From: GCA-002708315 sp964460905 | GTDB taxonomy: Bacteria; Bacteroidota; Bacteroidia; Bacteroidales; F082 | NCBI GenBank assembly: GCA_964460905.1 | Contig: CAYWRM010000016.1 | Location: forward strand, 1-64,000 | Direction of reading: 5' to 3' | Length of the DNA: 64,000 nucleotides | Shown: positions 51,973 through 61,830 of the stretch, one piece after another | Layout: each line of letters opens with the position of its first letter | Position numbering within the stretch: position 1 is the first letter of the stretch | Made by a program: the position numbers and the translations under genes | The notes under the pieces: model-generated | Seen by the model: the letters and a program-made list of their open reading frames with translations, nothing else | Databases searched by the model: none | Told to the model about the DNA's origin: nothing

Positions 51973-54900
51973 TTAGTTAAGTATTATCTTTTTTGTAATA
52001 GATTGTTTACCCGATATATATTGTATAAGATATATCCCAGCTGGGAGATCTTTCCCATCCATATCTCTACAATTCCAAATAACTGATGTTGACCCACCTG
52101 AGATACCGTTGTCGGCAATTCTTTGGTCTATAATTAGTTTTCCTTGAATATTTAAAATTTGGTAATAGGATGAATTATGTGTTGTATTAAAAAACTTAAT
52201 AGTAAGTTTATCTTTTGCGGGATTAGGAAAAACCTCCATGTTAATTTTATCAGAAATAAACTCTGTTTGAGAAATATCTGCATATAAATATTTCTTAATA
52301 TCAAAAAAGTCCAGAATACTAATCAGATATTCTTCTTTCATATTAATTGTATCATTATCAATTAAGGTTCCAAATAGAACTTTTGATGCAATCGTACTAT
52401 AATTTTCAGATTGATTTGCTACAACAACCCCTGAAGTATCGCTAATATTTGTTACTAACCATGTAGAAGCACCTGCCCCCGGATAAATTGAATATGTTGA
52501 ATACGAATAGTAGAAATCATCCACAATATTATATGTCATATCTTTAGTATAATTATCATTAACACCAATAAGGGAATCAATCCATATAAAATCACCCGAT
52601 TCACCAACCTCAATATTAAACATGCTATGCACAGGTGTTTGAATATTAGCAGCCCATGTGGCTATTCCTTCCATATAAACATTTCCTGAAGATTCCAGAT
52701 AATCAGCAAGTAAAGTTCCTTCAGATTCTGTAAGATTATGATTAAATATTAATCCTCCCGTACAAACAAATACCGATAAATAATCATCCAGGTTATCAGG
52801 AACTATCCTTCTGTAATTGTTCTTTAGCCCATAATCATCAAGAATATCACGAATCTGCAATCCTGAGTTTTGTTTTGGGTCAAGGTCGAGAATAAGAACA
52901 GGTACAAGACCTATTTTTAAGTTCGTTAATAATGAACTAATGATAGTTTCATTATTAAAAATCTTAAATTCTAATTGAATTTGGCTACCCATAGGAACAA
53001 AATAATCAGCTCTTATAGAAAACTCAACTGAAGCTGTATCACCAGGATTTAACTCACCAATTTGGTTTAAGTCTGGTGAAATAATTTCAATATGTTCATA
53101 ATCAGAATTTAGGGTGCATGAAGCAACCATTGAGCGTGAATGACCTTTATTTTGTACAACAAGCCTTATTTTAGCTGTTTCGCCTGGAAAAAGGAGCTGA
53201 TCGTTATTATCAATAATTTCGGTTTTAATTACCTGATAATCTGGTGCATTAACTGTCAAATTTATATTTGAAGACCATTGATTATCATCTGTTACCAAGG
53301 CATATCGAATAATCGAATTATATCTATCGGGAACTTCCGGTGAAAATGTAAATGTTGTAATATTGCTAATCTCAATTGATTGTTGTGGAACAAGATTCCC
53401 AAGACTTTCTATAGTATCATTAAGTACTAAAAAATCATCTAAAGAAGAAAACATAACCTGCAGGTTTTCGTATGTATTAGGAGAATCATTATTAATACTA
53501 AGACTAACTGCCGTTGTTTCGTCATACTCTACGAAATTACCATTTCCAGGACTAATTTGATAACTGAAAGACAAACCTGAAGATGACAGGTTGTATGATT
53601 TTACATCAGTTATTCCTTTGTCATCCAATACTTGTAGCGTTAATGGATATACCTCAGACTCATTATTAACTAGAACTGAAAGTTCACCCGATTCACTCAT
53701 ATACAAACTATCAGGTAGTAAATCGAGTGTGGGCAAATACTCAAATGATGTATTTGATAATTCATCAAGATGATGCCCCAACTGATTCAATTCATAATTG
53801 GTTCTATCTCCAGAGGATATTCCAACTGCCCACAGGCGGGTTTCCGGATAATTCACATACCCATAATTAGTTTCAATCTTGCCATCAGGATATAGAATAA
53901 CGCTAAAGTTAACATCACTGTAAAGCCATTCTGCTTCAGCAGAAACTTTCCATCTAATGGCAATATAATCGTCATATTTGTCTATCCAAACTCCATCGTT
54001 CTTTTCACTATATAATGCCATATCCGACATAAATGGTGCAATAACCTTCTCTCCTTTTATTAATGATTCCTCACCAACGTAGTAAGGATATGGAAATGGG
54101 TTATTTTCAAACATAATAAAACCATCAATATATATAGTAATATTATGTATGGTGTCACCATAATACGGAAATGGAAATGGTAATTCAACATCAGTTCTTG
54201 CATCAATATTATTTTCAAAAACTAATTGTTCGTTGTTAATTTCCGGAAAATCAACTTGAATTGGATTTAGTATATATGGAACTAAAAATTCCCAACTATA
54301 AGGAGGATAACCACCCTCTGCTTCAAATTGAATTATCTGAGTTATTCCCGTAGGAATACCGGGCAAATCTTCTGTAGTTATTGCTACCTCCTCAAATACA
54401 GGCGCATGCATTACTTGCAATGTTGTTATAGCATTATCATAAATATCACTTGGAACATCATCACAAACAATTTCTGAAAACCCAACAGTATGATCTACCA
54501 GGCTATAATACAGTATTTGACCTTCGCCTACATTGTCTTCATCATTTTCAGCAACTTGCACAAAAAACTTTGCTTGATTGTTGGAATGTACATGTTGCAA
54601 CAAAGGGCTTATATCTAAAGCAAGTTCTATGATTTTTTGTGATTCCGGCGTATCTGAGCCTTGCATATAACGATCTCCTCCCTGGTAGTTAAAAATCGGG
54701 AAATCCATAGTGTACTCAGGATAATTTTTGGATGTATCAGCAGAAATACCAGCTATTATTTTAAGTTTATTTCGTGAATTGTGCATTAGTTTTATTCGAA
54801 TATTAACCAAAGGCTCATAATTCTCTTTTACAGTTATAACATTCATTTGCTGATTCCAAATACCACCCGATCCATATTCAAGAGCCAGTGTTCGATACAA

Positions 54901-55815
54901 CAAGTAACCCGTACCATTATTATTAACCGAACTATTAATAAATCGAAGTCCTCCAATTTCCCAGTCCTTCATATCGACAAAGCCATCATTATTTATATCA
55001 ACATCATTAGTAAATTGCCCATCATTATTAACATCATATCTTATTGAATCATTATAGCCAACAATTGTCATTGAATGTCCTGCAAAATTAAAACACTCGG
55101 CAATTACCTGTAACCCGGCATCAGGACTTTCTGGAGGAAGGTATCCCGATGCGCTAGCTCCTAAATAAAAATTTGCAACACCACCATATTCTGAGCCGTT
55201 TAAGTGATCCAATAGCCAATATTTAAGAGTAATCAGACCTTCAAGTGTGCTAACATCAATGGTATATACTTGTTTAATACGGTTTTGCATTGCATTCTCA
55301 TAAAGCTCGTACCCAGACATCCATCGAACATAACCACCATTAAACAAACCGCCATAATCAAACAGATTTGGGTTGCCGCATGCCTTAATAGCATCAAAAC
55401 TATTAAAATAATTTACCCCCCAGCCATCACCACCATTCATAAAGTTAAAGGTGAAGTTTGGAGAATATTGATTTATTGAAGTATCACCATTAAGCCCTCT
55501 TGCAAGATTAATTTCATAAGTAAAATTATATCCAATACTAGATGCTTGGCCACAATTCCAATAACCTTCTTGGGAAAAAATGGATCGAAAAAAGGGTAAA
55601 GTTGAGTTATTTAATTCAGAAGGCAAATTCTTTGCTTTACCTGATTTATATAGTTGAGGTAAAACAAGTTTGGGCAATTTGGAAGCATAAATAGAATCAG
55701 CTTTTGAAAGCTTTACAGAGATGTTCTCGGGATATAGAAACTGACCTTGAATATTTGTTGGAAACATCAACAACCGAATTAAAATCAATCCTGTTATTAT
55801 AGCTATTAATCTCAT
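51973..55815 (-). CDS. Papain-like (C1) cysteine protease with T9SS sorting domain
   Basis: This 1280-residue secreted protein has a papain-like domain at about 75-335. Gln82 and Cys88 (SQEGYWNCGQASS) have the spacing of papain Gln19 and Cys25, His247 lies in AGHSMTIVGYND, and Asn294 in RFINS. Between His247 and Asn294 are two Asp/Asn-rich calcium-type loops (DVNNDGQFTND, DINNDGFVD at 261-281). A central part has a sandwich domain and CARDB-like segments, and a type A sorting domain ends the chain (MEVFPNPAKDKLTIKFF, ending KKIILN). The zincin gene follows in the same operon. Confidence 0.85.
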   Translation of the reverse strand: MRLIAIITGLILIRLLMFPTNIQGQFLYPENISVKLSKADSIYASKLPKLVLPQLYKSGKAKNLPSELNNSTLPFFRSIFSQEGYWNCGQASSIGYNFTYEINLARGLNGDTSINQYSPNFTFNFMNGGDGWGVNYFNSFDAIKACGNPNLFDYGGLFNGGYVRWMSGYELYENAMQNRIKQVYTIDVSTLEGLITLKYWLLDHLNGSEYGGVANFYLGASASGYLPPESPDAGLQVIAECFNFAGHSMTIVGYNDSIRYDVNNDGQFTNDVDINNDGFVDMKDWEIGGLRFINSSVNNNGTGYLLYRTLALEYGSGGIWNQQMNVITVKENYEPLVNIRIKLMHNSRNKLKIIAGISADTSKNYPEYTMDFPIFNYQGGDRYMQGSDTPESQKIIELALDISPLLQHVHSNNQAKFFVQVAENDEDNVGEGQILYYSLVDHTVGFSEIVCDDVPSDIYDNAITTLQVMHAPVFEEVAITTEDLPGIPTGITQIIQFEAEGGYPPYSWEFLVPYILNPIQVDFPEINNEQLVFENNIDARTDVELPFPFPYYGDTIHNITIYIDGFIMFENNPFPYPYYVGEESLIKGEKVIAPFMSDMALYSEKNDGVWIDKYDDYIAIRWKVSAEAEWLYSDVNFSVILYPDGKIETNYGYVNYPETRLWAVGISSGDRTNYELNQLGHHLDELSNTSFEYLPTLDLLPDSLYMSESGELSVLVNNESEVYPLTLQVLDDKGITDVKSYNLSSSGLSFSYQISPGNGNFVEYDETTAVSLSINNDSPNTYENLQVMFSSLDDFLVLNDTIESLGNLVPQQSIEISNITTFTFSPEVPDRYNSIIRYALVTDDNQWSSNINLTVNAPDYQVIKTEIIDNNDQLLFPGETAKIRLVVQNKGHSRSMVASCTLNSDYEHIEIISPDLNQIGELNPGDTASVEFSIRADYFVPMGSQIQLEFKIFNNETIISSLLTNLKIGLVPVLILDLDPKQNSGLQIRDILDDYGLKNNYRRIVPDNLDDYLSVFVCTGGLIFNHNLTESEGTLLADYLESSGNVYMEGIATWAANIQTPVHSMFNIEVGESGDFIWIDSLIGVNDNYTKDMTYNIVDDFYYSYSTYSIYPGAGASTWLVTNISDTSGVVVANQSENYSTIASKVLFGTLIDNDTINMKEEYLISILDFFDIKKYLYADISQTEFISDKINMEVFPNPAKDKLTIKFFNTTHNSSYYQILNIQGKLIIDQRIADNGISGGSTSVIWNCRDMDGKDLPAGIYLIQYISGKQSITKKIILN

Positions 55816-55957
55816 AATTTATATTTCTTATATATACAGACGGCAAAACCATAAAAATGGTTTGCTCTAAACCTAAATTACCTTGAAAATTCTTAAATCA
55901 ATCTTCAACCATAATTACAATGACATATCAATTCCTCTGATAATAAGTAATAACAAA

Positions 55958-57211
55958 TTATATGACCTCCCCATTCAATATTATAGTTTCAACCTTATTA
56001 GTGCCATAATAATATGGAAGGTATTCATAAGTAGGTATTTCCGTTGTAATAAACACATTAGCCTTTTTGCCCAGAGCAATACTTCCAAGCTTATCACTTA
56101 TTCCCATAGCATAAGATGTGTTAATAGTTGTGGCATTTATTGCCTCTTCCGGAAGCATTTTGTACAATATACTTGCCATAGATACAATTAGTTGCATATT
56201 ACCAGATGGTGATGAGCCGGGATTAAAGTCGCTGGCCAATGCTATTGGTAACCCTGCATCAATCATAGTTCGTACAGGAGCATATCTCATTCCCAAAAAG
56301 AAAGCTGCACCGGGCAATACAGTAGGCATAGTTTCAGATTGTAACAATGCTTCAATTTCTTTTTCCCCGGTAAATTCCAAATGATCAACAGACAATGCAT
56401 TATGTTTTACCCCAACTTGAATTCCACCTGAATAATCCAGTTCATTTGCATGAATTTTTCCTCGCAAACCATATTTCAAACCGGCTTCCAAAATTCTATC
56501 CGTATCTTCAACAGTAAAAAACCCCATATCACAAAACACATCAATATAATCCGCAAGATTATCTTCAACAACCTGGGGTAGCATCTCGTTAATGACTATA
56601 TCAACATATTTAGTTTGATTACTACGATATTCAATAGGAATTGAGTGAGCGCCTAGAAAAGTAGATTTTATTGTTAGAGGTGATAATTGTTTTAACTCTT
56701 TTATAACGCGTAACATCTTTATTTCTGAATCAACGCTTAGCCCATAACCACTTTTTATTTCAACGGCACCTGTGCCATAGCTTATGATTTCATCTAACCT
56801 CTTCATAGCTTCTGCTACAAGTTCTTCTTTTGATGCTTGTTGCATTAATAGGGCTGAATTAAGTATACCTCCTCCCCTTCTTGCAATTTCTTCGTATGAA
56901 AGGCCCTTAATTTTATCAATATATTCAATTTCGCGCGATGCGGGATAAACAAGGTGCGTATGCGAATCTACAAATGAGGGAAATACCATTTTGCCTGAAG
57001 CATCAATAACTCTTACATCCTTTGTCTCAAACAATAATTCCTGTTTGTTAAGGTCTGCCATTTTACCAAAAGCCGAAATAATACCATCATCAATATATAA
57101 GAATGCATTTTTAATTGTCTCAACTTTAGCCATTTCTGCACCTGAAACAAGTAACTTAGGACTATCTTCTACCTGAATAAGTTCTTTTATATTTTCAATT
57201 AATATTGACAA
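55958..57211 (-). CDS. hutI: Imidazolonepropionase
   Basis: This 417-residue amidohydrolase opens imidazolonepropionate to formiminoglutamate in histidine breakdown. Metal-site motifs are VDSHTHLVYP (His84, His86), GAHSIP, KIHANELDYSGG, and ASDFNPGSSPSGNMQ. Length is normal. The product is the substrate of the FtcD enzyme encoded at 12.9 kb, but hutH and hutU are not in the window. It is 30 bases downstream of iorB and may be transcribed with it. Confidence 0.96.
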   Translation of the reverse strand: MSILIENIKELIQVEDSPKLLVSGAEMAKVETIKNAFLYIDDGIISAFGKMADLNKQELLFETKDVRVIDASGKMVFPSFVDSHTHLVYPASREIEYIDKIKGLSYEEIARRGGGILNSALLMQQASKEELVAEAMKRLDEIISYGTGAVEIKSGYGLSVDSEIKMLRVIKELKQLSPLTIKSTFLGAHSIPIEYRSNQTKYVDIVINEMLPQVVEDNLADYIDVFCDMGFFTVEDTDRILEAGLKYGLRGKIHANELDYSGGIQVGVKHNALSVDHLEFTGEKEIEALLQSETMPTVLPGAAFFLGMRYAPVRTMIDAGLPIALASDFNPGSSPSGNMQLIVSMASILYKMLPEEAINATTINTSYAMGISDKLGSIALGKKANVFITTEIPTYEYLPYYYGTNKVETIILNGEVI

Positions 57212-57241
57212 TGGTCAGTACTTTTTAAATTAACATTTACT

Positions 57242-57826
57242 TTAAGTTCTCCGAATGGCATAATTTTTTCCGGCAGCCAATGCTTTAAGGTTAAGTGTAA
57301 CCATATCCTTACCTTTTTTTGCAAATATTGTTTCTATTGATTTTTCCAAAGATTCATAACTTAACCCCAAATATGGTGAAGCAGCACCAAGTGCAACAAT
57401 ATTTGCAGCTCTTACTGAACCTTGTTCTTTAGCAACTTTTTCTGCATCAATTGTAACATTTCTGGGTATTTCCCAGATAGCGTTTAACACATCCTCTATT
57501 GGCGGATAATTTGATATATTTACAAAAGGATTCATACTGGTAACAAGCCATCCTTCCTTTTTATTGAGCATATTAACATACCTTAGTGATTCCATTGGCT
57601 CTATGGAAATTATTAAATCAGCTTTCCCTTCAGGAATTAAATCGGATGCAATAGGCTTAGATGATATTCGTAAATTCGACTGCACATCTCCACCACGTTG
57701 ACTCATACCATGTACTTCAGCTTGTTTTAGATGAAGTCCTTCAAGTAATGCCGCAGAACCTATTATTGTAGCAATTGTTAATATTCCTTGTCCTCCAACT
57801 CCGGCCAATATTATATCTTTTTTCAT
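57242..57826 (-). CDS. iorB: Indolepyruvate:ferredoxin oxidoreductase beta subunit
   Basis: This 194-residue subunit has the family start ILAGVGGQGILTIATIIG, then QAEVHGMSQRGGDVQSNLRI. With IorA it oxidatively decarboxylates aryl pyruvates from aromatic amino acids to acyl-CoA, reducing ferredoxin. The alpha subunit gene is upstream on the same strand, but 182 bases separate them, which is unusual for paired subunits and includes a 10-bp inverted repeat. Confidence 0.94.
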   Translation of the reverse strand: MKKDIILAGVGGQGILTIATIIGSAALLEGLHLKQAEVHGMSQRGGDVQSNLRISSKPIASDLIPEGKADLIISIEPMESLRYVNMLNKKEGWLVTSMNPFVNISNYPPIEDVLNAIWEIPRNVTIDAEKVAKEQGSVRAANIVALGAASPYLGLSYESLEKSIETIFAKKGKDMVTLNLKALAAGKNYAIRRT

Positions 57827-57901
57827 TTGTTTTAAATTTTATATTGCATTGTGGATGAAACTAATATAAAATTTCTTCACCCATGCAACCGTTTCTCTTT
57901 C

Positions 57902-57954
57902 GCATAAACTTATTTTAATCATTTTCTGTATGGCATGCTTAAAAAAGTTTATGC
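57902..57954. repeat. Inverted repeat between iorA and iorB
   Basis: GCATAAACTT (57902-57911) and AAGTTTATGC (57945-57954) are perfect 10-bp arms separated by 33 bases. In the iorA-iorB transcript this would form a stem-loop between the cistrons. It could be a processing site or an attenuator that sets the subunit ratio; no T-run follows. Confidence 0.5.
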
Positions 57955-58008
57955 TCATTTCATTGTAATTATTTATTTAGGGTCACTCACGATAGTTCAT
58001 TTAAAATA

Positions 58009-59634
58009 TTATTTTGCAGATGTCTCTTTACGTTTTTCCTGTGCTTTAAGTTTCATTCTTCGGCCAAGAGTTTGAACACATTCGCGTCTTGCGATAACAA
58101 CTGATACACCTTTATAGCTAATTTCTTCTTTTAACACTTTTACGTTTTCCTCATGATTTCTTCGCAAAGGTTTAATAATCCTAATATGCTCCTCTTCAAC
58201 CCCAACGCCTTTACAAATATCTTCTGCTTTTTCAAACGCTGCAGAATCTTGTCCACCTGTCATACCAGTTGTTGAGTTATCATTTAACACAACAGTTATT
58301 GATGATTTTGTGTTTACTGCATCAAGTAATCCTGTTATCCCTGAGTGAGTAAATGTAGAATCGCCAATAGCAGCAACTGAGGGAAATAAACCTGCATCAG
58401 CAGCACCAATAGCCATTGTAATCGATGCCCCCATATCAACACAGCTGTTAATCGATTCCAGCGGGGGCAATGCACTTAATGTATAACATCCAATATCAGA
58501 AAATACTCTTCCCGGTGAGTAATCTTTCATAACTTCATTTAAAGCAGTAAAAGTATCTGTATGTGAACATCCATCACATAATGATGGTGGCCTTCCTTGC
58601 AATACCGCAGGAATCGGGTGACCTTCTTCAACCTCAATATTGAGAGCTTTTCCAACAATATTTGGATTTAATTCACCTGCAATAGGTATACTTCCATCCA
58701 TTCTGCCTCTAATTTTTTTACCTTTGTTTAAGTACCCACGAAGTAGTTCTTCAATAATCGGGTAACCATCTTCAAGCACCAAAATTTCATCAACTGATTC
58801 GTATAAACTATTAAGCAATTCATGTGGGATTGGGTATTGTCCTATTTTTAATACAGGATAGGGGATTCCATTATCCTGATAATTTTCTATTAAATAGTTA
58901 TATGCTATTCCACATGCAATTATACCAATAGAAGTGTCGTTACCTTCTGTAAGTACATTATACCCTGATTCAAATGCATCGGCTTCAAATACAGATTGTT
59001 TTCCAAGCAAGATGTTATATTGTTTTCGGGCTATTGCAGGAAGTAATATAAATTGCTTAAGATTTGATGGCAAATGAAGTTCGTTTTGGTCCATAATTGC
59101 CTTACGCTCCACACCAGCTCTTGAATGAGCTAAACGAGTTGTAACTCTTATGAGAACAGGGGTTCCGCGTTTCTCGCTTAGTTCGAATGCATACCTGGTC
59201 ATGTCATATGCTTCTTGCTGGTTTGATGGCTCCATTATTGGAATCATTGCGAACTTTCCATAGAACCTTGAGTCTTGTTCGTTTTGAGATGAATGCATCG
59301 AAGGATCATCAGCTGACAACACAACCAAACCTCCATTTGCCCCTGTAATAGCAGAATTAACAAATGCATCTGCAGCAACATTTAACCCAACATGCTTCAT
59401 GCATACCAGAGATTTTTTACCTGCATACGACATTCCAATGGCGCTTTCCATGGCTGTTTTTTCATTAGCCGACCAACTCGATCTTATTTTTCTTTCTTTT
59501 GCTTCTGAGGATGATTGAATATATTCTGTAATTTCTGTCGACGGGGTGCCGGGATACGCATAAACACCTGATATTCCAGCATCTATAGCCCCTTGGGCTA
59601 TGGCTTCATCACCTAATAATAATAACTTTTGCAT
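58009..59634 (-). CDS. iorA: Indolepyruvate:ferredoxin oxidoreductase alpha subunit
   Basis: From ATG 59634 (a GTG precedes it) the subunit has 541 residues. It has the pyruvate-oxidoreductase-type N-terminal domain (GVYAYPGTPSTEITEYI), SLCDGCSHTDTF near 352-362, and the thiamine pyrophosphate motif GDSTFTHSG...LNDNSTTGMTGGQ. The usual C-terminal ferredoxin-like domain with two 4Fe-4S motifs is absent: the chain stops just after VVIARRECVQTLGRRMKLK. Short IorA forms appear in other Bacteroidales, from memory. Fe-S electron transfer must then use a separate ferredoxin. Confidence 0.92.
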   Translation of the reverse strand: MQKLLLLGDEAIAQGAIDAGISGVYAYPGTPSTEITEYIQSSSEAKERKIRSSWSANEKTAMESAIGMSYAGKKSLVCMKHVGLNVAADAFVNSAITGANGGLVVLSADDPSMHSSQNEQDSRFYGKFAMIPIMEPSNQQEAYDMTRYAFELSEKRGTPVLIRVTTRLAHSRAGVERKAIMDQNELHLPSNLKQFILLPAIARKQYNILLGKQSVFEADAFESGYNVLTEGNDTSIGIIACGIAYNYLIENYQDNGIPYPVLKIGQYPIPHELLNSLYESVDEILVLEDGYPIIEELLRGYLNKGKKIRGRMDGSIPIAGELNPNIVGKALNIEVEEGHPIPAVLQGRPPSLCDGCSHTDTFTALNEVMKDYSPGRVFSDIGCYTLSALPPLESINSCVDMGASITMAIGAADAGLFPSVAAIGDSTFTHSGITGLLDAVNTKSSITVVLNDNSTTGMTGGQDSAAFEKAEDICKGVGVEEEHIRIIKPLRRNHEENVKVLKEEISYKGVSVVIARRECVQTLGRRMKLKAQEKRKETSAK

Positions 59635-59752
59635 CACGCTATATATAGTTTATTTTTGTTGAGTTTAACGTTGCTAAATTATCAAAAATCCAGCTATTGT
59701 CATATTGTATAATTTAATCTATAATGATTATAAATTGAATATCTAAATAACT

Positions 59753-60355
59753 ATGAATTTTCTTGCTCATGCTCACCTTTCTCAAGATAACTCAGATGTG
59801 ATTTTTGGAAATTTTATTGCTGATTCAATTAAAGGAAAGGCTTATTTAAAATTTAAAAATGATATCATCATAGGGATAATACTACATCGTGCTATTGATA
59901 CATTTACTGACAGGCATGAGATTGTTAAGAACAGTAAAGCCACCATAAGAAATCATTTTGGCAAGTACTCTGGTATAGTTGTAGATATTTATTACGACCA
60001 CTTCTTAGCGCGCAATTGGAAATATTATCACAATGAGGAGCTTACTACTTACTCTACAAAAGTATACTTGATTCTTGCAAATAGGTTTTTATTATTACCT
60101 GCCAGGATTAAAATGATATTGCCTTTTTTGATTGGACAAAACTGGTTGTCGGGTTATGCCAATTTAGCTGATTTGAAGCGCGTATTTAATGGAATGGATC
60201 GAAGGACAGGATATGTATCAGGAATGGATAATGCTGTTAAAATTTTAGAAGAGAACTATGATTCATTATATATGGATTTTAAAGAATTTTATTGTGAACT
60301 GGAATTGTACAGTAAACAAAGACTTATTGAACTAAATAATGAATTAAGATATTAA
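59753..60355 (+). CDS. acpH: Acyl carrier protein phosphodiesterase (DUF479)
   Basis: This 200-residue all-helical protein of the AcpH/DUF479 family removes the 4'-phosphopantetheine arm from ACP. Family signatures are MNFLAHAHLS at the start, FGNFIADSIKG near 19-29, GIILHRAIDTFTDRH near 40-54, and DIYYDHFLARNW near 81-92, with His and Asp residues of an HD-like metal site. It is divergent from iorA and converges with cheB. Confidence 0.93.
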   Translation: MNFLAHAHLSQDNSDVIFGNFIADSIKGKAYLKFKNDIIIGIILHRAIDTFTDRHEIVKNSKATIRNHFGKYSGIVVDIYYDHFLARNWKYYHNEELTTYSTKVYLILANRFLLLPARIKMILPFLIGQNWLSGYANLADLKRVFNGMDRRTGYVSGMDNAVKILEENYDSLYMDFKEFYCELELYSKQRLIELNNELRY

Positions 60356-60377
60356 TTATGCTAAACTCAATGATAAG

Positions 60378-60944
60378 TTATTTATTATCTAACTCAATAA
60401 GCAAATTAGCAATTTCGGTTAACTTCAATACCTTGCTTGGTTTTGCTTTTTTAATTGCAGCAAGTGGCATTGCCGGTGCTTCAGCTTCAGAAGGTTCTTG
60501 AACAATACAGTACCCACCAGCATTTTTTATTTTGAGTAAACCATCTGCCCCATCATTGTTTGCTCCAGTAAGTACAATACCAATTAACTTGCTTCCATAA
60601 GCATATGCTGCAGTTTCAAAAAGTATATCAATGGATGGTCGCGAATAGTTTTTCTTTTCTTCAGTAGATAATGCGATAGTTAAATCTTCCTCAATTAACA
60701 TGTGATAATTTGGTGGTGAGATATAAACAGTTCCTGATCCAATTTTTTCTTTCTCATCTGCTTCTTTAACATTTAGTTTCGATAATTTATTAATAAACTT
60801 AGCCATATAGTTATCAGAAACAGGGCTTAAATGTTGAACAATAAAAACAGGCATAGAAAATTCCTTAGGAAGTTTAGATATTAATTTTCTAAGCGCATGA
60901 AATCCTCCTGCAGACGCTCCAATTACTACTGCCATGTACGACAT
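60378..60944 (-). CDS. CheB-type protein-glutamate methylesterase, catalytic domain only
   Basis: This 188-residue protein is the isolated CheB methylesterase domain, with Ser11 in GASAGG, His38 in FIVQHLSP, and Asp131 in GIVLTGANNDGADGL. The N-terminal receiver domain of chemotaxis CheB is missing, so phosphorylation cannot gate it directly. It is the last gene of an operon after cheR and two hybrid kinases. With no chemoreceptor nearby, the CheB/CheR pair may modify something other than a chemoreceptor. Confidence 0.92.
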   Translation of the reverse strand: MSYMAVVIGASAGGFHALRKLISKLPKEFSMPVFIVQHLSPVSDNYMAKFINKLSKLNVKEADEKEKIGSGTVYISPPNYHMLIEEDLTIALSTEEKKNYSRPSIDILFETAAYAYGSKLIGIVLTGANNDGADGLLKIKNAGGYCIVQEPSEAEAPAMPLAAIKKAKPSKVLKLTEIANLLIELDNK

Positions 60945-60971
60945 GATAGTTATACGTTATTTGTTGTATAA

Positions 60972-61820
60972 TTATATTTTAACTATCTTCTTTTTATATA
61001 TTTTTTCTTCTTTATTAATAACTTCAAATTTATCGATTTTTGATGTAAATTGAATTGTTTCCTTCGATCCTAAACCAAGATAACCTCCATTAATCAGACT
61101 ATCATAAAAAAGATTAATAACCCTGTTTTGTAGTTCTTTGTTAAAATAAATAAGCACATTACGACATATCACCAAATTCACCTCAGCAAACACACTATCA
61201 GTAACAAGATTATGCTCAGCAAACACCATATTCTTTTTTAATGATTGATCATATATAACCGAATCATAATTGGCCATGTAATAATCAGAGAATGATTGTG
61301 TTCCTCCCGCAGATTGATAATTTGCAGTAAATTCTTTTATCCTATCAATGGGGTAAATACCTTTTTTTGCAATATCAAGAACATTACGGTTAAAATCGGT
61401 TGCATATATTTGTGTACGATCATAAAGTCCTTCTTCTTTTAATAAGACAGCAAAAGAATAAACTTCTTCACCTGTTGAACATCCTGCATGCCAAACTTTA
61501 ATGTAGGGATAAGTTTTAAGCACAGGTACTACCTCCTTACGAAGTGCCAAATAAAATCCCGGATCGCGAAACATTTCAGTAACATTAATTGATAAATCTC
61601 GTAATATTACTTCAAAAAAATCAGCCTCATGTAATACTTTATGTTGCATTTCTGAGATGCTTTTAAGATTTGAAGTTGATAACCTGAATAATAACCTTCG
61701 TTTAATATGAGCTTTACTGTAATTTCTAAAATCATACCCATATTTGATAAAGATCGCCTCTAATAAAAGATCAATTTCAAGATTAACAGTTTGATTTTTT
61801 AGCTCAGCATCTGTACTCAT
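60972..61820 (-). CDS. CheR-type protein-glutamate O-methyltransferase
   Basis: This 282-residue SAM-dependent methyltransferase has an N-terminal helical domain (HIKRRLLFRLSTSN) and the SAM site KVWHAGCSTGEEVYSFAVLL near 109-127, then TDFNRNVLDIAKKGIYP and NLVICRNVLIYFNKELQ. CheR methylates Glu residues of receptors and CheB reverses this. It lies ten bases after the hybrid kinase and 27 bases before cheB. Confidence 0.93.
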   Translation of the reverse strand: MSTDAELKNQTVNLEIDLLLEAIFIKYGYDFRNYSKAHIKRRLLFRLSTSNLKSISEMQHKVLHEADFFEVILRDLSINVTEMFRDPGFYLALRKEVVPVLKTYPYIKVWHAGCSTGEEVYSFAVLLKEEGLYDRTQIYATDFNRNVLDIAKKGIYPIDRIKEFTANYQSAGGTQSFSDYYMANYDSVIYDQSLKKNMVFAEHNLVTDSVFAEVNLVICRNVLIYFNKELQNRVINLFYDSLINGGYLGLGSKETIQFTSKIDKFEVINKEEKIYKKKIVKI

Positions 61821-61830
61821 ATGCTTTGTT

